Below, piece by piece: positions 1 to 11,542 of a DNA stretch of 64,000 nt; position 1 is the stretch's first letter; each line of letters begins with the position of its first letter. The notes beneath the pieces are model-generated. The model made no database searches, was not told the DNA's origin, and saw only the letters and a list, made by a program, of their open reading frames with translations. The position numbers and the translations under genes were made by a program. The DNA comes from Heterobasidion occidentale (Eukaryota > Basidiomycota > Agaricomycetes > Russulales > Bondarzewiaceae): positions 620,001-684,000 of the forward strand of contig JBCAQO010000001.1 in NCBI GenBank assembly GCA_039111635.1, read 5' to 3'.

Positions 1-668
1 GACATAACTTGCAGTTTCTTCGAAAATGCGGTGCGCGCTGGTAGTCGTCCGGCGGCTGAGCATCTTGTAAGTATGTGTTGCTGCTGCCATATGGAGCTAT
101 AGTTCATCCATCCTTTTAGGATGCTATTCGAAGCTTGTACCGACAGGCACACGAGGCCGTGGACAAGACCCAACCACACGGTAATCAGTCCATGAGTGCA
201 GAACTTCAACGAATGGGTCGTGGGACACAGGTCATCTCACAAAGCTCTAGTCCAAGTGCCGGGGTATCATCGCCATCTTCAGACCAGAGGGTCATGCCGA
301 ATCATATTCCTCTCTACCATCCACTGGTTGCAGATGAGCAAATGCACCCTACGATTCTCAACGACTTCCAGGCGTTCGAAACCTTCCCCCCTACGCCACA
401 GCCGAACACCTCATCGTCCCTCCCCGCTTCGTCTTCAACCTCCATGTTCAATCTTTTCGACTTCCCGTCAACTGGTTATTCTCAGCCGGGCGATGCACAG
501 TCGTTACAGATGTCGTTTACTGACATGAGTCCTTTTGTGACGGGTGCTTCGGCCCAATCAGGGATGTATCAGAGCCCCACTCAGCAGGAAAGTTTGGGTG
601 CTACGAGTGGGCAGCCGTATATTCTGGATGCGACGTGGCAGGATTTCGTGGAGCAGCTGGGCTTCTGA
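1..668 (+). CDS. C-terminal part of a putative fungal transcription factor (5' end off the window)
   Basis: Two exons are visible, 1-66 and 120-668, joined in phase 0 across a 53-nt GTAAGT...TAG intron (67-119). The join reads ...AAEHL then DAIRSLYRQAHE, continuous in frame. The rest is a low-complexity Ser/Pro/Gln-rich tail ending ATWQDFVEQLGF and a TGA at 666-668. Long disordered tails closing on a short aromatic/acidic peptide are typical of basidiomycete Zn2Cys6 or 'fungal-specific' transcription factors, but the DNA-binding domain lies outside the window, so this is inference from composition only. It could be another large regulatory protein. The exon structure and the stop are secure; the product is not. 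Confidence 0.55.
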
Positions 669-1046
669 ATGAGTCTGTTCAACTGTCGATACTTCCGTTT
701 TCGTTTTACGAATAATCAACTGGATGTCTAATATTTTCTATTTCATCTACATACTCTAGTGTAGCTCCCTGGAAAAGCTGTCACTGTAACCTCGTGTATG
801 TTTCTCGTCGTGTAAAGCAAACGATATCCGTCGCTGGGGGGGATGGCTTCGGAGCCTCGGACGGGGATGGGAATTAGGGCCTCAAAGAGGACCAGCCGAC
901 GAATGTGCGACACGTGAAATTTTGTATGTCATGACTTGTTCGGGAGACTTATATGCTGGGTAACGTGCGTGCTCAATTTTATGCGTTGACCTTCTTTACG
1001 ACCATCCCAGTTCTCTTCCGTTTGTCTCTCTCCTCTTGTCGCCGGG
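669..1046. other. Intergenic: 3' UTR plus promoter of the phosphotransferase gene
   Basis: This stretch lies between two plus-strand genes. I see no ORF of merit. A pyrimidine-rich segment (about 1005-1040) directly precedes the ATG at 1047, as is common in fungal core promoters. Confidence 0.4.
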
Positions 1047-2857
1047 ATGGGCTATATTCCTCAGCATGCGCTCGCCAATTTGAGGAATTACTCCTATAAA
1101 GGCGTGGATAAGTGTGTACATCGATCTCATTACCTCCCCTTTCTTTGCTGAGCAAGTGCGCAGGTCATTGCTGTCGAACTATGTCCTGAACCCATATTGG
1201 ACGTGGCTGGTGACCCTGTGGCCGACGTGGGTCGCGCCAAATATGGTGCGCCGTCTGTCACATATATGCAATGTCTCTCTTTTGACACTCGATACACACG
1301 TGGATCAGATCACACTGTCTGGGCTGTCGATCGTAATAATCAACTTCCTGACGTTGCTCTACTACGACCCTACGTATCTGGCTCAGAAGGGTGGTGCGTC
1401 TGTTCCGCAATGGGTTTATTACACGCAAGTAGATCGTCATTTTGTTCGTCGGTGTCTACTGTATTCTGAACGGCATTGAAGTTGGGGTGCAGGGCTCTTC
1501 TTGTATCAAAGTTTTGATGCAATTGACGGGTGCGTTTCGAGCTCTGTGCGAGATGAGTGTCTACTTACAACGCGTCTGGCGTATCAGCAAGCAGGCTCGT
1601 CGCACTGGGATGGCGGGGCCCCTAGGAGAGATGTTTGACCATGGTATGTCGTGCCGAGATTTATTTGACAGACTTTTATGCTGAACGTTTCGTAGGATGC
1701 GATGCTATCAATACCACGGTATGTCACCATGACGTCCATATCTAGCCTCTTTGCTGACCTCGAGTAGCTTGAAGTCATCCTCGCGTCGCATGCATTGAAC
1801 TTGGGTCGTTCTTGGTGGACGGTTGCGTCTCAGGTCGCAACGCTGGCCAATTTCTACCTCACGACGTGGGAGGAGTATCATACCGGTACGCTCCTCGATT
1901 TGAACTCGTCAATCAAGAGACTCAACAATGATTACAGGTCAGTTGTATTTGGGGGTCTTCTCGGGACCCGTAGAAGGTATCATAATGATTGTTGCTATCT
2001 ATATTCTCACTGGTGTATATGGTATGTACTCTTTAATCAGTTTTCGGTTTACCCGCTGAATTCGTTTGCATAGGACCTACTTTCTGGGATAATAAAATCC
2101 TCACCTTCACCGGTCTGGACCAGGTGGATGCTATCGCTAGCCGTGTGCCTAATATTGCCTTGAACGAGTCATTCATGGTATTTGGCAGCTTGGGCATGGC
2201 ATTCAACATCATAACGAGGTATTTTCCTTCTGCACGCTCCTATGCGTTGATCTTGATATACAGTGTCTAGCTATGTAAACGTCTTCCGGTCTCGTCGCGC
2301 ATCCCACGGATCCGTCCTCAAGCCCCTGTGGTACCTCTTGCCCTTCCCCCTCTCTGTTGCTGCGCAGGTCCTCTGGATGAACCACCCTAAATTCACGAAC
2401 TCAGACATCCTCCACTCCCCTGCTTTTGTTCCATTCTTATGTGCATGGGGCCTCCAGTTTGCTCATCAAGTAGGTAGGATGATCTTAGCACACGTTACCG
2501 GTCAGCCTTTCCCTTGGTGGGATTCGATGTGGGTATGGAGCATCATTGGTGCGGTCGATGCTAACCTCCCTTGGCTCATTGGCCGGTGAGTCGTTCTATC
2601 AATTTGACTGACTGGACTAGTTCATCTAACATTTTCTTGGCAGCCCTCCGATCATCCAATCCTCACCGGAAAACACTGAAAAATTCGTCTATGTTACGCT
2701 GGCCGTCGCGTTCTTGTCATACAGTCGCTTCGTCGTGCTGGTCATTAACGACATTACAAACTACCTGGGCATTGCCTGCTTGACGGTGCGCAAAAAGGAC
2801 GCGAGGGGCGTTTGGCGTCAGGCCGGCCCGCAGGCCTCGAGCGAGAAGAAGGTATGA
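1047..2857 (+). CDS. EPT1: CDP-alcohol phosphatidyltransferase (ethanolamine/choline phosphotransferase, EPT1/CPT1 type)
   Basis: This enzyme makes phosphatidylethanolamine or phosphatidylcholine from diacylglycerol and a CDP-aminoalcohol (Kennedy pathway, ER membrane; family knowledge). Eleven exons: 1047-1111, 1164-1245, 1309-1424, 1482-1529, 1588-1643, 1696-1718, 1768-1885, 1938-2021, 2074-2218, 2271-2585, 2644-2857; about 421 aa, the usual length. The spliced protein contains the CDP-alcohol motif DGxxARx8Gx3Dx3D, read as DAIDGKQARRTG, then GEMFDH and GCDAINT, built across exons 4-6. Several hydrophobic segments follow (for example LGVFSGPVEGIIMIVAIYIL). Intron 3 has a GC donor (GCAAGT at 1425) and exon 6 is only 23 nt. 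Choline versus ethanolamine specificity cannot be told from sequence. Confidence 0.93.
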
Positions 2858-3154
2858 TTGGATCGACACAGAACAGTGAAAGGGCATATCTCATCGCTAG
2901 CCAAGATATGCTTATGGTTATACACGACATAGAGTGATTTCATGACATAGTCTATATACTCCATACAATAATCAGTACTAGATGCGTTGACGATTGAGCT
3001 TGTTCACCGTGCGAAACTTTTGATTCCATGGACACCTACTAGTAATAGGCAGGCCGGGGCGACGCCTTCTGCCTTCATCGTCGCACTCGAATTGAGTCGA
3101 CGCCAAACTATTCCCTATTCCTCATCATCTTGGAAAACTTAATCACACTGCCTT

Positions 3155-5319
3155 ATGTCTCCAAACTCGCCTAGCTTGTCCTCTCATTACAGTACTTGGT
3201 CGATCTTGCGGTCTCTCGACCATCTCTCGCCCCCTTCTCCGGATATCAGTCTGGGGCAAATATCTACTCTCTGTAGCTCAGGAGAGATCCCTATAATCCT
3301 TCATTCCGGTGTTCCGACCTTTCTTCGCACTGCTTCCTCTAGCTCTTCGACCTCGCTGAACCTCAGTCCAAGCCTGGTCCGCAGAGAGCCCAAGGAGTTG
3401 GAAGGTCCTACCGCTAATGAAGGCAATACTGCAACGTCTCCAGCTCGCAGTATCAGAACTATTGACACTTGTGGCACCTTTGGACCTATCAGACGTGATA
3501 ACAAGCCTAACGATAGTGCAATTCTTACCAGTCATGATGTACCTCTCCTAGTGTCCCCGGAGTTTGAAGCTGTAAACTACGAGTCTAGTCGGCCATGTGA
3601 AAGCGGCGAACAGGATGACTTCTCACAGCAGGACGAGCCAAAGTTGAAGGTTGACTCTCCTGCTGCTGAACATGACAACGCCCATGCATCAAGCGTTCTA
3701 TTTCTTGACCCATTCTTGGCAGAGCGAGAGGCTATATCTTCGACCAATCGCAGCGTGGACTCGATTCGTCTACGGTCACCATGGACGACGGCGGGCAAGT
3801 GCTGCTCATGACGCCCTCACAGTCATTTTCAGCCCTTCCCACTCCGATCTTCGCTCCTCCATCTCCATCCTATTCGCTAGACACACCTGAATCGAGTCCC
3901 AGTCGTGCATTGAAGACAAAACTGCGTCATGCGGTCAATAGAGGTATAAACTTTATGGCCTCCATGCATCCTCATTCATTATCGCCGTCGTCTTGCCCTA
4001 CTTCTCCGATCTCCGTTCGGGACCGATCTGAATCAGCGCCGTCTTCTCCAGTCTCTTCGAAGTCTAGATCACACCATCGCTCTCGGGGCTCAACGTCTAC
4101 AACACACTCGACACGGTCTTCTCGGTCTGTACACTCGATTTCTATTCCAACTCCGGTTGTTCCATCCTCTGAGGACTTGATGAAATTTCTGGACCTTCCG
4201 CTGGCTCTATGCTGGCTCAAAGACACAATAGTTCATCTTTCTATTGACCAGGAGGGTTTCCGCGCCATACGTCCTGTCTTCAAGCTTGTTGGCTACTCTC
4301 GTCCTCCAGAATGCGAGACCGCTCCCATCTCGCTCAATATGCACTTAAACTCTGCCCAAGCGGATTTCATGCCTCTCAAGCGACAGTCTTTCATCTTCCA
4401 TCATGCTACTCTGGACACTCCTCCCATTCTACGCAGGCTCACCATCAACGGCGACGAATCGCACGACTATATCTCTAGGCAAGCGTATCTCTGTCTCAGA
4501 GCGAACGGCGCCTACTCTGTTCATGGCGCCGAATCCTCGCATGTTGATCGACACGATGCGGAGTGCACGAATCTGGCGTGGAAGTTCGATTATCTGGTTG
4601 GTGACAGACGTGCAGACAACGGTAAGCTCGTACCTGGGAGAAGACCTTCACCCCTCTTGGATTCTCTTGCTCCCCCGGCCTCTTGCACCCCGCGCACAGG
4701 AAGAAAATTCGTCTGATGCACATCGTCAAGAAGAGCGTCGTCCCCAAGCTCACTGCAGAGAGACTCGAGCCTCCTGCGCCTCCCCGCTCGCTCAGACCTA
4801 GCGTACGACCAGGCGATACACATTCTATCAGCTTTGGCCCAAGTAGTCCACCATACTCATCTGCGAGGATGGGCTTTCTGGCACACCGAAGGGCTCGATC
4901 TCAGGTCTCGAAACAGCCAGACGCCGCTGCCCACGATTTATCGAAAAACTGGGAACACATCTCTAGCATATCTCACCTTGCATGCAACCTTCCGTCGGAC
5001 CTCCACGCGGTCAAGATCAGCGGATTACAGCTCCTATCCCGCCTCCTGTGAACCTTCTGACATACCTACCTCTGGGCTCGGCCACGCGGCTCCCCGCTCG
5101 GGCAGTTCATCATTGCCGACTCGTTTTTCTGGGGACATTGCGCTCGATAGAAGAATCTTACCAGCAAGCATGCTCGCGACGTTACTCTCGGATTCTTCGG
5201 AGCCTGGTCTAGTTGGTCCTACAGCAGATCATGCAAGTTACTTGGTGGCGGGCAGCATTCGACCTCTTCGTCCGCCAAACCATCATACTCGGACAAGCAT
5301 GAGCCATGGAGGTTCATAA
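3155..5319 (+). CDS. Unknown conserved-looking protein, reading frame interrupted three times
   Basis: I do not recognise the family. Three open stretches in different frames look like one protein. 3155-~3780 is Ser/Pro-rich and ends DSIRLRSP. ~3781-4635 contains SSEDLMKFLDLPLALCWLKD and KFDYLVGDRRADN. ~4638-5010 resumes at EKTFTPLGFSCSPGLLHP and KKIRLMHIVKKSVVPKL. The last part returns to the second frame and stops at 5317-5319. No normal intron bridges the shifts, and they correspond to -1 near 3780-3800, -1 near the GGG at 4636, and +1 (or -2) near 5010. An ATG at 3781 lies in an excellent CACCATGG context and could be the true start, making the first stretch upstream sequence. Either the gene is decaying or the consensus carries indels; the second is favoured because other genes here show the same defect. 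Confidence 0.55.
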
Positions 5320-5676
5320 TGGCAAATCCACGATATCTCTACTATACGTTCATGATGACGATACACATATATACATAAGATAATTCCAACAGTAGAAATT
5401 GTAGTAATGATTTGAGCGCCGCGAAAAGATAATAGGCAGACGGGTGCACAAGAGGCAAGAAAGGAGACAAAGAACCAGCCCAGAGCTTCGCGAGGTCTAA
5501 GAGAGGTCAGACGATAGATGAGCGTGGCCGAACACGCCGCTGCCTAGAATACGCAAGGGCGTTTGATCTGTCGTTGCCAAAGGTCAAGAAAGAAGTGGGT
5601 GGAGCCTGAGTCTGCGCGGTTGCTTCGCCCTCATAGTCTAGTGCCGTCGGTGGAAGAGACCTTCGGCGCAAAGAAG
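5320..5676. other. Intergenic between convergent genes
   Basis: 3' UTR space shared by the plus gene ending at 5319 and the minus gene ending at 5677. I see nothing else of note. Confidence 0.4.
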
Positions 5677-7882
5677 CTAATTCTGCAGGAATTCCTTGCC
5701 GCGAGCCACGAGCCTCCGGGATTGCCGTGGGCGTTCAGTGTCGATAGGACCATCCGATAGTAATGCTGCCAGTTGTTCTTTGAGTGCGCTAAGTTCGTCA
5801 GGGTGTTGCTGCTGGTCAGGGTGTTGCTGACTATGGTTGGCAGGCACCTCTTCGATTGTAAAAAGTGCTCTCGAAGCTTGAGCGCCTGGCGCGTTGGTAG
5901 GTTCAGGCGAAGACTCGTCCTTCGTCGGTGACCCAGAAGAAATGCCCAGAGCTTCCATTACCGCTCTATTGACCGCATTGCTCTCCGCAGGCTTTACGAA
6001 TGGTTTGCGTAGCGACTGCCGCCTTCCGGCATCGCTGTCTTGGTACCACATCTTGCATGCGAGCATCTGTGTATCGCAGTCGTCGCATAAACCGCCTCCA
6101 TCCCGGTGGTTGCACCGCGGCAGCACTGGGACCAATGCCTGGCGTCTGGATGGAGGACTGTGTTGAGAACGCGTAGAATCTAGAGAGGCTTCAGATGCTT
6201 CGACAAATCTTTCGACGGTGAACGGAGACTGGGGCTCAAAGACCGGGAGATGACTCGATTCGGGAGTCGGGATTGTAAGCGCGAAGGAAGGGAGAGTAGC
6301 CATGTGACTGTCCATGTCCTCCACACCCACTGGAGGTGGACTATCGATGTTGAGGGATAAGGGGGTGGTCGAGTTGATTGATGAGCCAAAGGGATTTTCT
6401 TGTGCTATTTGGCCGGGGGATCTCTGCGAGATATTATGTGAAAGGTATATGTTACGGAATCGAGATGACCTGCCTTGTTCTGTCTTTGAATGCCAGAGCT
6501 TTGGTCGAGGAAAACGGCAACATCGGTTGGAGGATCGCCGTCGCGAAGGGCTGTAGGCGGCGGGCTCGAGATTGAGGCGAACTTCGTACGGGAAACACTT
6601 GCGAATGACGAGTCCAATGTATGCACACTGTATGAATCTTGCTCTATAATTGGGCTCAGTGACTTATGGATCTGCTGATGTATGTCGTCCGGAGCAGTCT
6701 CAAAGTCAAAAGTCAACAGTCAGGGGAACCTACGAGCACAGATAGATGAGACTTACCATCGTCTGCGGGTTGATTTCAATGGGCGAGCTCTCGTTTTGAG
6801 AACTATGCTGATGACTTGGGACCATGATGCTCCAGCGGCCGGTGGTCGAACTGTCGCTGCAAAGTAGCGACTCGGATTTGGGCTATTCAAAATAGAGTAA
6901 GAAATGTCCTAGTATGAAGATCTCACACAACATACCTCGGACGGCGTTGAGATGTGATATTGCCTTTGATCCTCCGCAATCGAGAGGCGTTGCTTTCGTT
7001 GCTTTCATTTTCCTTGTCTTCGTCTGGTAGCCCACCCTGCTATGAAACTGTCAGCACGAAGAGTAATAGAGACGGTGGAACAGAACCTCATAAAATGCGC
7101 TACCACTCATCGTTCGGAGTCGCGCGAGTTTAATCTAGGACAGAATGCGATGAGCTCATTGGCCGCTATGTAATTCATTTTACTCACTTGTTCGAGATGG
7201 CTTAACGATCTGTGCTGCAATTATTTCATGTACGTCAGTTTCAAATAACAATAATATCAAGGCAGCGGAACCTTGCGATTGATGACGGCGGGGTGCTGTA
7301 TGAGATATGGTCAATAGACGACATTGCACCGTTACAGTATAGAACGCGAAAACTACCTCACGTGCAGCATACGCCGCTGATGATGTGGTATCCTGAACAA
7401 TGCATATATCCAGTCAATTGTTACTCCAGAATACTTGTCAACCTAGGACCTACATTCGCCATAAGATATGGGCTTGGATAATTGCCTGGATGAGGGGAGG
7501 GTGTGCTCCTGCATGAAAGGAACGAGCCATTGCTCCGACCGCTACTCGGCGATGGTGCTTGAGAACGGTTACCACAGGCGCTCAACCTGCTTGTAGGGGT
7601 TGGAGCGAAAGCACTAGAAGCTAGCATATATGCGCCATCAAGCTTTACACTTTGACTGTCGCTCAGCATCGCACATACCCGAGTCATTCCAAATACGTTG
7701 GAGCGGCGGGACGTGCGAAGGAGGAACGTCGAAGGTCTGGAGGGAGTCAGTAAGCGTTAAAGACTGAACATATCTATACGCACAGGATGGAGCTTGACGA
7801 TATTATTGTATATGCGGCGCGACTTGGTCAAGACCTTCGAGATAGCGCTGCGACGCTTCGAAACTGGAAAGAGATCGGGCAT
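5677..7882 (-). CDS. Hypothetical protein, 11 exons, Ser/Pro-rich with a Cys-rich patch
   Basis: Reconstructed by hand on the minus strand with all phases consistent. Exons: 7882-7784, 7736-7679, 7620-7454, 7376-7357, 7295-7272, 7209-7188, 7134-7087, 7036-6936, 6856-6757, 6698-6470, 6404-5677; about 531 aa. The start MPDLFPVSKRRS is followed by a basic segment. The middle is disordered (SRLSACGNRSQAPSPSSGRS), and near the C-terminus lies CNHRDGGGLCDDCDTQMLAC, whose four cysteines could bind zinc. The tail has an LKEQLAALL helix. Three consecutive exons are only 20-24 nt. I cannot name a family; function unknown. The gene model is good because every junction has GT-AG ends and the frame closes at the TAG 5679-5677. 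Confidence 0.7.
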
Positions 7883-8638
7883 GTTGATTATAGGCTACAC
7901 TCGGCGGGCTTGGAAGAGTCTCGTCGACACGAGAGACAGTAAGGAGCGGTATGCAATCTAGCGGGACGCGGGCATGGCTTGAGCAAGAAGCAGACCGCCA
8001 CCGCGTTCAGTGCCAAACAATGCGAATGGTCTAGAACCACGTGATGAAACGTCATCTACAGTTGTGATCCTGCTGTCAGTGTTTTACGCATTGTCTATAT
8101 AACGAAGGAAAAGAAAAAAGTGTTGCATGGGCATAGATGGCAGACAACAAAGTGATTGAGCGCTTGAACATAAGAAATTTGATTGAGCAAAGTATGGAGA
8201 GCATGAGTTAGTCGACCGAACCAAATAGGGGTACGGTGATTCGTCCGCGCGCCTACGCAACGTGTTGGCCCAGATGCATATTATGCTAAGGCGTCTAAAG
8301 ACCCACATTCAGATGCCTCGTCAACTGACACACACGAGCACGCGATGAGCCGCAAGGCTACAGTACGTGCCGATCAAAACTCGGAAGTCCAACATGGTTT
8401 CCGCTTTGGAACACCCGGAATCAGTTGAACATGCGTTTAAGAGAGGAAGCATTCAGACAACTTCAATGTCAGGTGGATTCGCTGCGAATTACGTCCAAAC
8501 GGCAACAAAGGCACCAAATAATGTAGTCTTATTTGCCTGGCAGATAAAACAGCAATGCCTGATGGGACACAGGGGATGAGCTGGCGAACACGGCAGTCGA
8601 CCGAGAAAACATACTGGAATGATTAAAAGGATAGCATT
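7883..8638. other. Intergenic, no supported gene
   Basis: Lies between the start of the minus hypothetical gene and the end of COX6. Short ORFs on both strands (for example 8084-8308 minus) show no recognisable protein signal. Confidence 0.4.
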
Positions 8639-9122
8639 CTATGACGAGAACAGCTCCTCTTTTGTGTCTATGCCTACCGTCGAGAATATAAGGCCGTTGA
8701 ACATTCAACGAACCCCAAATACTAAGAGGCAAATTTGACTCACCCAGCTCTTCCCGCACGGGCTTGAGCTCTTCCAAGTACGACTCATACTGCTGCTTGT
8801 TCTCCACCTTCTCCTTGACACCCTCGAGGATTCGGACAGCGGTCGAAAAGTCGTTGACGCGTCTCGCGGCGCGGAGAGCAGACTCGATGACGGCGGGGGA
8901 GGGCACGAGATCGTGCGCGAAGCAGTTGTTGAGGCCGCGCTGGACCTCGAACAGATCCTGCGCAGACTGGAAGAAGCTGACGTAGCGCTCGCTGAAGGAC
9001 TCGAATGTCTCCTGGCCGTGTGCGCTCGAAGAGGGGCGAGCGAAGGCAGGTGCGACGGATGCGCGGAGGGCGAGGGTGGCCGGACGGGCGCGGAGGAGGG
9101 AAGAGATCATTTGCGTACGCAT
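8639..9122 (-). CDS. COX6: Cytochrome c oxidase subunit (yeast COX6 / mammalian COX5A family)
   Basis: A nuclear-encoded structural subunit of mitochondrial complex IV, imported to the inner membrane (family knowledge). Two exons, 9122-8744 and 8673-8639, give 137 aa in frame; the intron starts GTGAGT. The N-terminus is basic and Ser/Ala-rich (MISSLLRARPATLALRAS), as expected of a mitochondrial presequence. It is followed by the signature body ESFSERYVSFFQSAQDLFEV, RGLNNCFAHDLVPSP and VIESALRAARRVNDF, and ends KEELFSS then TAG. The first ATG (9122) gives MRTQM before the presequence; a second ATG at 9110 is also possible. Complete, with no anomalies. Confidence 0.96.
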
Positions 9123-9599
9123 TGTAAGGAGGCTGCGACGGCAAGACAAAGTGTGCGTCTGCGGGGAGGGAGGAGGAGGTTTACAGGAGTAGTGTCGCCG
9201 ACAGCACGCCCGGTTTTTTCTAACCGGGATACTCCGATTACGCCGGCTAGACGACATCTCGATGAATCCAGACGTGACAACCGCCTCATCATAACACCAC
9301 TTTTCGTCTAGACTTTTGCAGCGAAGTATCATCAGACCAGATATTAGCGCGCTGAAAATTACACCCGATACAAGTCTACCGTACACACAGCTCTCAATGA
9401 TATGGTCAAGGACCAGGAACTCGAATAAACAGACAAACCTAGAGTCTCTCCCATCCGTTATCAAAGCCCTCCGTAATTCGCCAAGCTTCACCGTTCAACC
9501 ACCTGTCAATTCTCGCCTGATCATGTTGTTCTGCGCCCTCGTCCAGAATCTGAACATCCCCGCTCCCCCAAAGCGACAACACTGACCATCCAACCACGA
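9123..9599. other. Intergenic: COX6 promoter and 3' region of the siroheme synthase gene
   Basis: Both neighbours are on the minus strand. No ORF of merit and no clear motif identified by eye. Confidence 0.4.
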
Positions 9600-11360
9600 T
9601 CATCCTGGAGGTCGCTGTTCCCCGCTTCTTTCCAGCGCGACGGCTACGTTCGCCAACGTCGACGTGATGACTCTCTGATCCGGCATTGACGCGCGCTCGA
9701 TGATTGCAATAGGGGTATGGGAAGGGTACGCCACGCCGTCGCGGCGCGAGCAAGACTCGGCCTGCAGCGTGTCGAGAACCTGTCGTAAACGTGCGACGCC
9801 CATGAGGATCACGAGCGTGCGCACGCGGTCGTAGCCTGGCAGCTTGACCTCCTTGCCTTGTCGGCCCACACCAGTGCAGACAATAAAAGACTCGGCAGCA
9901 CCACGTTGTGTGACGGGGATGCCAGCAAAGATGGGGCCTGCAAGTGCAGAACTCACGCCAGGGATAAGAACCGACTCGAAGCCGTGCGAGCGGCAATAGA
10001 GCACTTCTTCGCCTGCACGTCCGTAAACTGTCGGATCGCCTTGCTTCAGCTGAGACCACGAAGAACAAAAAATTACTAAACCATCAGAATGGATGCAAGA
10101 AACAAGACGCACGCGAACGACAGTCAAGCCGCGCTTTGCCGCTCCCACCGCGGCCTCCATCATTTCGTTCTGCGCGCCGTCCGCATTCCCGGGGAATTTA
10201 CGCGCCACGCGCACCTCGACATGAGATGGGATGAGAGCGAGAACAGCCTCTGGCACGAGTTTGTCGGAAAGCACCAGATCGGCGTGTTTCGTGAGTGCAT
10301 CGTGCGTCGCTACCGTGAGCAGACCGGGGTGTCCAGGACCAGATCCAACCAGTAGAATGCGGCCCTGCTTTGGCGGAGCGGGTCCTACGGATAGCGCATG
10401 CAACGACCTAACTTCCTTGTCCTCCGCATGCTGTAGGGTCTCGTTCCCTGGTTGCGAAGAACCAACAGTAGCACTCGATTCTCCGTCATTCAACACTTCT
10501 AGCATGTCCTGCTCGGACATTTTCGCTAGCCGCGAATACGACCAGTACTCGCTGATTTGAGCGACCCACTTCATCCTGCGCCGCGTGCTCTCCAGCTCGC
10601 TCTCGGTCGCGGATCTGTTCCTCTGTGGGACGGGCCGATTCGGTGTCAGCGCCCGGTTTTCTTCGGTCCACACTTCATCCGCAGCGGAGGCGGCAGAGCT
10701 TTGGGCAGCGACGTCCTTCGCCAGCCTCCGGAGCTTTCCAACTTTTGCGACAGCCACGCCAGCATCTTTCGGCAGTTTTGTGAGCACCTCTCGGCGTATG
10801 CGCCCGGAGAGGCGGCAGCCCTGGCCGTTGGTGACCACGGCGAGCTGGAGGGGGGTTTTCTGCTCCGTTTCGGGATCAACGAAGCGGTGGGTGGAGGCGA
10901 ACGTGAAGTCGCAGAGTTCGGGGATGTCGGTGATGTTAATGGGAATGTTGCGCGCGCGGCAGACGTCGAAGAGCTGTTGCGCGGAGGTACGCGAGCGACG
11001 GTACCTCGCGTGGTCTTCGAAAACTGTGTCGGTCACGCAGACGAGGCTGACATCTCGAGTTTTGTCCAGATAATCAGCAAGGAAGGCGCCTTCTTTGGCA
11101 AGCGAGCTTGAGTGTTGGATGTCCACGTTCACGAAGGTGAGCTGTGCCTGGCTAGCCCTGTACTGGATTTCTTCGCATGCAGATGCAAGTCCATCTTGAC
11201 CCATGACTATGACCTTTGCGTCCGCCTCGAGGGCGGCAAAGGCACGGGTAGCAGCCAACGCATTTGAGCCTACGATGAGGACACTACGAGGCTGACGGAA
11301 CGCAAGCAGAAGAGAAGCGCCGCCGCTGGGGGTCGGGAAGGATTTGTCTACCGAAGACAT
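9600..11360 (-). CDS. Siroheme synthase: Met8-like dehydrogenase/chelatase fused to Met1-like uroporphyrinogen-III methyltransferase
   Basis: Makes siroheme for sulfite reductase from uroporphyrinogen III (family knowledge). The N-terminal half is Rossmann-like (RSVLIVGSNALAATRAFAAL, then INITDIPELCDFTF and GCRLSGRIRREVL), the pattern of Met8/CysG-N precorrin-2 dehydrogenase. The C-terminal half has the SAM-dependent methyltransferase motifs GRILLVGSGPGHPGLLT, KQGDPTVYGRAGEE and SVLIPGVSSALAGP. One 63-nt in-frame intron (10112-10050) removes a non-homologous insert between VVR and LKQGDP. I chose MSSVDKSF at 11360 as start; an in-frame ATG at 11453 would add 31 residues. About 565 aa. Yeast uses two separate genes, MET8 and MET1; here the steps sit on one chain as in bacterial CysG. 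Divergent from SRP14. Confidence 0.92.
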   Translation of the reverse strand: MSSVDKSFPTPSGGASLLLAFRQPRSVLIVGSNALAATRAFAALEADAKVIVMGQDGLASACEEIQYRASQAQLTFVNVDIQHSSSLAKEGAFLADYLDKTRDVSLVCVTDTVFEDHARYRRSRTSAQQLFDVCRARNIPINITDIPELCDFTFASTHRFVDPETEQKTPLQLAVVTNGQGCRLSGRIRREVLTKLPKDAGVAVAKVGKLRRLAKDVAAQSSAASAADEVWTEENRALTPNRPVPQRNRSATESELESTRRRMKWVAQISEYWSYSRLAKMSEQDMLEVLNDGESSATVGSSQPGNETLQHAEDKEVRSLHALSVGPAPPKQGRILLVGSGPGHPGLLTVATHDALTKHADLVLSDKLVPEAVLALIPSHVEVRVARKFPGNADGAQNEMMEAAVGAAKRGLTVVRVRLVSCIHSDGLVIFCSSWSQLKQGDPTVYGRAGEEVLYCRSHGFESVLIPGVSSALAGPIFAGIPVTQRGAAESFIVCTGVGRQGKEVKLPGYDRVRTLVILMGVARLRQVLDTLQAESCSRRDGVAYPSHTPIAIIERASMPDQRVITSTLANVAVALERSGEQRPPG

Positions 11361-11542
11361 GAAGTACCTGCGAGGCGGGCCGTGATAAAATGGCCATTTG
11401 AAGGCTTGCGAACCCTTTTGAGCGTCTGAACGAAAAATCGCGATCGTGAGCACCGAATGAGCAGAAATGCCTTAGGTAATCGAAATCAGACTGATTGGCT
11501 CCTTTGCCGGTGGCTGGCTCGAGCCGATTCCATTCTGTTTTC

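Noticed and set aside
3781..3831. 38-nt GC-AG intron in the unknown gene
   Set aside because: Would join the first two frames, but the length is below plausible intron size; an indel is simpler.
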